Positions 58,880-64,000 of a stretch of 64,000 bases of DNA are shown here, piece by piece. Position 1 is the first letter of the stretch, and each line of letters begins with the position of its first letter. Source of the stretch: Heterocephalus glaber (Eukaryota > Chordata > Mammalia > Rodentia > Bathyergidae); NCBI RefSeq assembly GCF_000247695.1, contig NW_004624742.1, positions 7,478,091 to 7,542,090 on the forward strand. The letters run 5' to 3'. The notes beneath the pieces were generated by a model. The model did no database searches. It saw only the letters and a program-made list of their open reading frames with translations, and had not been told where the DNA came from. The position numbers and the translations under genes were made by a program.

Positions 58880-59795
58880 TTACTAGATGTACAAATAAAC
58901 AGGAAAATATTACAAATCAGGAGAGAAAAAGTCAATCACTAGAATCAGACACAGAAATGATTAAAATTAACCTAGCAGATAGTGACATTGAATGCACTAT
59001 TATAAATATGCTCCACAGGTTCAAAACTGTGTAGGAAAACATGAGTATGATGAGATACGTGGATGTTACACTGCTTAAAAGGATACTTCAAACAATAAAA
59101 AGTAAAATGCCGGAATGAAAATGCACTTAGTGGGATTCATAGCAGATTAGACAGTGTAGAAGAAAAAAAAAATCAGTAAACTTGAAGACATAGCAACAGA
59201 AATTATCCAAAATGAAAGATAGAAAGGCTTTAAAAATGAACCAAGTAGAAAATTACCAAGTATTCTAATAATGCACAGATAATTGGAGTATCAAGAAGAG
59301 GGTGAGAGTGGACAAAAAATATTTTAAGTGTAATGGATAAAATATTTCCAAATTCAATAATATTGTAAATTCATAAGTGCAAGAAGCTCAACCAATTTCA
59401 AGATGAATGATCATAAATAAAAGCACATGAAGTTACAGCATAATCATATTGCCCAAAACCAGTGACAGAGAGAAAATCTTAGAAGCATCCAGAGAAAAAA
59501 AGAAGTACATTATAATCATAGAAAGAAAAATGAATATAATGTTAGACTTCTTGTCAGAAATTTTTGAAACAATCAATTGATATCTTCCTAGAATTCTATA
59601 ACCAGTGAAAATAACTTTTTTTAAATGAAAGCAAAATAAAGACTTTTTCAGACATATAAGATCTGGGAAAATTCATTGTCAGAAGATTAGCAGTATAAGA
59701 AATATTATATATGTTTGTTCAGAATATAAATGATACCAAGGGAGAAGAAGAGAAGTTTAAAGGAACATGCATGTAGGTGATTATAAAAGATACAT
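58880..59795 (+). mobile_element. Old LINE-1, ORF1 region
   Basis: 'aaacttgaagacatagcaac', 'agaaattatccaaaatgaaa', 'gtgcaagaagctcaaccaat', 'cagcataatcatattgccca' and 'aaaccagtgacagagagaaa', 'cttagaagcatccagagaaa', 'ggaaaattcattgtcagaag' are the order of the ORF1 3' half in L1M elements. Confidence 0.8.
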
Positions 59796-59854
59796 TTCTT
59801 AGTTTTAAATCCTTACAGGGAAATTCATGATATAAAAGAAAGATAATAGCAATA

Positions 59855-60080
59855 TACTGTGGTGTTTATAACAGATGATAAAACTAAAAGATTGGCAGTG
59901 GGAAATAGGGAGATGGATTTCTGACAAATGGGAAAGGGACCAAGAGATATTGGGAAGGGGGAGAAGGGAAGGGGAAAGGGATGTAAAAAGAATTAAGATG
60001 TGTTATTTACATGCCTGAACTACCCACAATGAAGGTATTCACTATATACCGCGAACATGTACTAATAAAAATAAATAAAA
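59855..60080 (+). mobile_element. LINE-1 3' end, variant subfamily
   Basis: Purine-rich block ('gaagggggagaagggaaggg'), 'gaattaagatgtgttattta', 'actacccacaatgaaggtat', 'atgtactaataaaaataaat'. Same variant type as 10.83-10.99 kb. Inserted into the old L1. Confidence 0.75.
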
Positions 60081-60423
60081 TGTATAAGAATAACACAAAA
60101 GATGGAGAAAGACACTTAGTATTTTTATCTATTGTGTAAATGGCACGATAGTATTCAAAGCACATTATTATAAGTTAAAAGTTTATGTTGTAAATACCAG
60201 AAAAAATATAAAAAAGATGTATAGTTACTGAACCAATAACAGAGATAAGTGGAAATTTTAAAAACAAAACACATAACCCAAAAGAAGGCAGGAAAAGTGG
60301 GGATGGAAAAACAAAGAAAAGACAAGACAAATAGAAAACAGCAAATTGATAAATTTAACTTTGGAAATATCAATAAAATTAAATTAAAAGTAAATGTCTA
60401 AATATTCTAATTAAAGCCACAGA

Positions 60424-60561
60424 GTAGCCAGGCGTAATAGCATGTTCCTGTAATCCCAGCACTCTGGAAAGCTGAGCCAGGAGGATGGTAAAAAGTGAGC
60501 CCAAGCTGGGCAACTTAGTGACTTAGAGGAACCTTTTCTCAAAAGTAAATGAATACATACA

Positions 60562-60601
<40 letters not shown>

Positions 60602-60663
60602 ATGGCTGGGCATGTAGCTTAGTGCAGAGGCCTTGATTCAATGTTTGGTATAAAAAAAAAAAA
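60424..60663 (+). mobile_element. B1-dID composite SINE with expanded (AAAT)n linker
   Basis: Left B1 part 'tagccaggcgtaatagcatg', 'cctgtaatcccagcactctg', 'agcccaagctgggcaactta', 'tctcaaaagtaaatgaatac', an (AAAT)n run at 60564-60604, then the ID-like part 'ggctgggcatgtagcttagt' and 'gattcaatgtttggta' and an A tail. Flanks 'aaagccacagag' and 'aaagacatagag' agree in ten of twelve bases. Confidence 0.88.
60564..60604. repeat. (AAAT)n microsatellite
   Basis: About ten tetranucleotide units in the linker of the B1-dID element. Confidence 0.95.
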
Positions 60664-61060
60664 GACATAGAGCGTCAGAGTGAATTAAAAAATGAGACCC
60701 AAATAAGATATCTTCTTTCCATATAAAGACACAAACAGGTTAAAGAGATAGGAAAAAATACATCATGTAAATACTAGAAAAGGTAGGGGTGAAAGAAGAA
60801 AAGAAGATGGGTAACTATGTTAGTATCAAACATAGTAAAGTCATAAAAAAGACATTTTATAATGGTAAAGGAATCAAAAGAACAAAACAATCCCAAACAT
60901 GGAAGCATCTAATAACTAAGCTTTAAAATACATGAAGCAAAAACTGACAGACTGAGAGACTTGTAAGCAGAAATAGATCTATGATTATAGTTGGAGAATT
61001 TAACACTTTTATATCAGTGACAGAGAAGTAAACAGAAACTCATTAAAGTTGCAGATTTTT

Positions 61061-61700
61061 CACTTAAACAAAAGGCAATCTTCATTTGTCTTTAATATAC
61101 ATTGATGGATTCCTACTTTCACTACATACAACTTTATGTCAACTTCCTTCCCAACCCATTCAGCACACAGTGTATTGTAGCTAGAGCATAACCATGCTCA
61201 TGCTATGATTCAGTAAGCAGCTTCTAAACATGTGGGTGTAGAAATACAAAGACAAGAAGATAACTGGGGAGAAGGGCCTAGTTTTCTGTTCACTGGATTA
61301 GTAACTCATGCAAACAGAAAACCCTAACATATGTCTCCACCCTGTTTACATATAGTGACCCACAGATTGTGTGCTTGCTCTTCACAATATGTTTCCAAAT
61401 GTACACTGAGTCAGCCATCCCCAAGCAATTATTTATCTCCACCTCTTTATACATGCTTATGGCTCATGGTGTCATCCTTTACTGTTTGACAATCTTTGGC
61501 AATGAGACCCCACATTCTAGGATAGATATTCTTTCCTTTTTCTACCCACAACAGTTCTGATTTTTATGATTAATAAACCATATTTTATGATGGATAAGCA
61601 AACAAGTGATAGCTTTTCTTTCATATTAAGTTAACTAACACTGTTCTCCACATAAATTAGTAAACTGATCAACTGTCCTAATTTAGCAACTAAAAGTTCT
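61061..61700. other. No gene seen
   Basis: Single-copy-looking DNA. Confidence 0.4.
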
Positions 61701-61710
61701 CCAGAGAAAA

Positions 61711-61832
61711 ATGTGTTTCTATTTCTATTTCTATTTCCATTTCTATTTGTTTCTCTCTCTCCCCCCTCCCACCTCCCCCTTCCCCTTCCCTTCTTTCTTT
61801 CCTCCCCTCCCCTCCCTTCCCTCTTTTCTACC
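61711..61832. repeat. Pyrimidine-rich simple repeat
   Basis: Hexamer-like 'tttctatttctatttctatt' followed by long C/T-only sequence ('cctcccacctccccct', 'ctcccctcccctcccttccc'). The frame across it is a low-complexity artefact. Confidence 0.92.
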
Positions 61833-61840
61833 TCTGTATC

Positions 61841-62195
61841 TGTTATGGTTTAGATCTAAAATGTTAAAGGCCTCCTATGTTCAGAGGTGGGGCTTTTGGA
61901 AGGTGATTGGATCATGGGGGCAGTGTAGTAGTCATCAATGGATTAATCTACTGGTAAATTCAGTGGCTCGGTGTGCTCTTAGAAGGTAGAACCTGGTCAG
62001 AAGAGGTGGGTCACTGGAGTATGACCTTGAAGGTTATATGTCCCTCTCAGGCTCTTTCCATTGCTGTTTCCTGGCTGCCGTGATTTGAGCAGTTTTCCTT
62101 TGCCCAGGCCCTTCTACCATGACATTTGTGGTTTGGAGCACAACTATGGACTAAATCCTCCAAAAACTGTAAGCCAAAATAAACCCCAAAATTTT
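61841..62195 (+). mobile_element. MaLR LTR (MST-like), 3' end truncated
   Basis: 'tgttatggtttagatctaaa', 'gttcagaggtggggcttttg', 'gaaggtgattggatcatggg', 'atggattaatctactggtaa', 'aactgtaagccaaaataaac'. The usual 3' end ('...actaagaca') is missing. Confidence 0.88.
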
Positions 62196-62864
62196 AATAT
62201 CTATTAATTGTACTAATTAATATTTATTATGAAATTGTATGCTAGTTTCTTATTATAAAATCATAGCACAAGGACTGTGGAAATGATAAACTCTGAGGCA
62301 ATGCTAATGTACAGATAATTTTTTAAGTTATATCAAAAAGCCCTTTGCTCTTGAAATCATGAAGTAAACATTGAGTTTGGTCAAGCCAAAAATTAGAGTG
62401 ACAATTATATCATGGACACATTTGACTAATCTGTTTCTGTGGAGCTAATTGTGCATGCTGAAGGTTAAAGGAAGTGCACTTCTGATGTGCCAGAGGTCAC
62501 AATAATTTATATGTAAGAATGAAAAATGATAGCACTTTATCCCATTCACAATGACTTTTCTAACAGAATTTACGTTTTAATGTCATTTAGGGAACAAAGG
62601 AATAAGTTGGGGATCCAGATCTGTTGAATTTCATGCCAACAAGACCTGAATAATCTGTTATGTGACCTTAAAATACAGTGTGTGTTAGGGAAACATCTTT
62701 ACCTAATAAACTATATTTAGAACAATGTAGGTGTGGGTATGGGAGTAGAAGTGCTCATTATTTTAAAGGGTGTGTCAAAAAAGAGGGGATGAAGTATGTA
62801 ATAGAAATGGAGACCTATTGTTTATTTTGTTCTATTCTTTTAAAAAAGAACATAAATTTTGTAC
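62196..62864. other. No gene seen
   Basis: Single-copy-looking AT-rich DNA. Confidence 0.4.
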
Positions 62865-63025
62865 TTAAAAGATCCAAGTTCAAATGCTTTCTTACTGGTT
62901 GTGAGACCTTAGACAAGTAACTTATGCATTAGCTCACTCGTCCCTAAACTGTGATAATAACATTGTTGTGAGGACTAGCTGTAACAGTAAAGTTCCTGCC
63001 ACCTAAGACATATATGTATTAGTTA
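62865..63025 (+). mobile_element. MIR
   Basis: 'gatccaagttcaaatgcttt', 'ttactggttgtgagacctta', 'gacaagtaacttatgcatta', 'aaactgtgataataacattg', 'ttgtgaggactagctgtaac' lie in MIR order. Confidence 0.8.
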
Positions 63026-64000
63026 ACGCTTCCCACCCCAAATGTGGAGGATATCAAGGCCAAATCAAGAATCACCAAACATATTAATAAAGCTTACTTT
63101 GTTCATCATTCTTTCCTTCATTCAGTTACTCAAAGAACAATGACAACACCAACGTATGAAGCCCCTCCTCTGGGCCAGGCACCCTACAGAGCTTTATAGC
63201 CCCTGACAACTACCGGTTCAGTCTTGTCAGGCAGAGAGACATGAAATGTTTATAGAGGTTTTAAGATAAGCAAATCTCTTCTACACCTATTCTTTGTACC
63301 CTTTTTTTTAAAACATAGACCACTAAGATGTGAGAACTTGAAATCTAGCCCCAGAACTGGGTTTTGTTAGCTCTGGTATCTGCTCCCTGTCACTGTATGT
63401 GTAAATAATTGTATGTGGCTTAGTTAGGCGCCCTGGATTCTGGGAGCTAGGGAAATTATGCATAGATCTGCCATTAACACTAATGGGGGGTTACATGCAC
63501 AAATCCTCAACACACCGAGAAAAGAACAGACTCTTCTCATTCATACATAATAGATCTGTAGAAAAATTAGCATGTACGCTTTTAGGAGCTGAACTTGAAG
63601 ATGTACCTTTTATGGGAAATATGTAAATAAGGAGAGAGGATACACTGAAGGACAAATGCTGTAATGTGCTCCTTTTCTGATGCCTGAGCACCTTGTCAAT
63701 TTTGCTGCTGCATAAAGTAGGACTAGGTTTGCCTCTGCAGAGATTCCCTAGTGCATTCATCTTCCTGGTTCATTACCAAATTCCCTGGACACAGCTTACT
63801 TTGCCAAATTTGCCAGTTCCTCTGGGAAAAGGGAAGTGGGGCAGGCAGCCCAAATCATCAGTCAGCAACCAAGTACTAATGTGAACATTTCCCATGGAAG
63901 CATTTCTTTTATTCATTTATTTTGTCTTAGAAGCTATTGTTAAATTGCTTTATAATGTAAGCTGTTTTAGGGATGAAGAAATACCATCAATATTCGTTGT
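63026..64000. other. No gene seen; possible reversed MIR at 63145-63290
   Basis: 'cctcctctgggccaggcacc' and 'ctacagagctttatagcccc' resemble the reversed MIR 3' end, without the rest. The remainder is single-copy-looking. Confidence 0.4.

Larger units (their letters stand above)
60081..61060 (+). mobile_element. Old LINE-1, ORF1/ORF2 junction and endonuclease region
   Basis: 'taaaagtaaatgtctaaata' (ORF2 start region), then after the B1-dID 'acataatggtaaaggaatca' type text at 60860, 'agcaaaaactgacagactga', 'tctatgattatagttggaga' and 'atttaacac' (endonuclease region). Continuation of the L1 at 58.88 kb. Confidence 0.75.

Noticed and set aside
61711..61989. 92-codon frame starting in the pyrimidine tract
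   Set aside because: Low-complexity Phe/Pro/Leu peptide from a simple repeat running into a MaLR LTR.
1..64000. CRISPR array, bacterial operon, phage or plasmid features
   Set aside because: No spaced identical repeats of that kind, no dense coding, and the repeat content is that of a mammalian genome.

Overview
This 64 kb window reads as vertebrate, specifically rodent, nuclear DNA with no host gene that I can support. The longest open frames are 174 codons or fewer. Those I could identify come from transposon remnants or are antisense shadows of them. Rodent origin rests on two short interspersed repeat types. One is the tRNA-derived ID family, about 75 bp with an A-box-like start and a 'GGTACC' plus A-rich tail. 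The other is composite elements that join a B1 (7SL-derived) unit to an ID-like unit (B1-dID type). B1-dID is known from squirrel-related, dormouse, beaver and guinea-pig lineages rather than mouse or rat, so a non-murid rodent is likely. The exact family is not fixed by what I can see.

Layout. 1-484: the 5' end of a LINE-1 on the minus strand, with the start of ORF1 and a GC-rich promoter region of ~47-bp tandem units. 0.5-20 kb: mostly single-copy DNA with scattered MIR, L1 3' ends (one with a 5' inversion at 5 kb), an MLT1-type LTR at 11.9 kb and an ID at 17.6 kb. 20-28 kb: an ERVL-type LTR carrying a B1-dID, a large old L1, a mariner remnant, and a young L1 at 27.1-28.0 kb with an ORF2 fragment and clean target duplications. 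34-40 kb: a cluster of MaLR LTR elements, including one complete LTR-internal-LTR unit (36.6-38.8 kb), followed by a Tigger-type DNA transposon split by an ID. 43-49 kb: an old, heavily broken L1 interrupted by two mariner fragments, an ID, a tiny L1 tail and an MLT1-type LTR. 49.8-55 kb: MaLR elements plus two closely related solo LTRs of a class I endogenous retrovirus, each with a 4-bp target duplication. 56.1-58.8 kb: an end-to-end hAT-Charlie transposon with a decayed transposase, split by an ID. 58.9-61 kb: another old L1. The last 3 kb hold one more MaLR LTR and MIRs.

The parts do not form a pathway; the window is a stratigraphy of insertions. Ancient MIR/L2/old L1/MLT1/Tigger/Charlie/mariner copies are cut by younger MaLR, ERV1, L1, B1-dID and ID copies, and the target duplications allow several relative ages to be read directly. 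I found no new biological system. The most notable items are the L1 5' end at the left edge, the paired solo LTRs with a partial duplication inside one, the L1 inversion at 5 kb, and a CpG-retaining unique block near 9.3-9.8 kb. Family names are from recognition of consensus features and were not checked against a repeat library.
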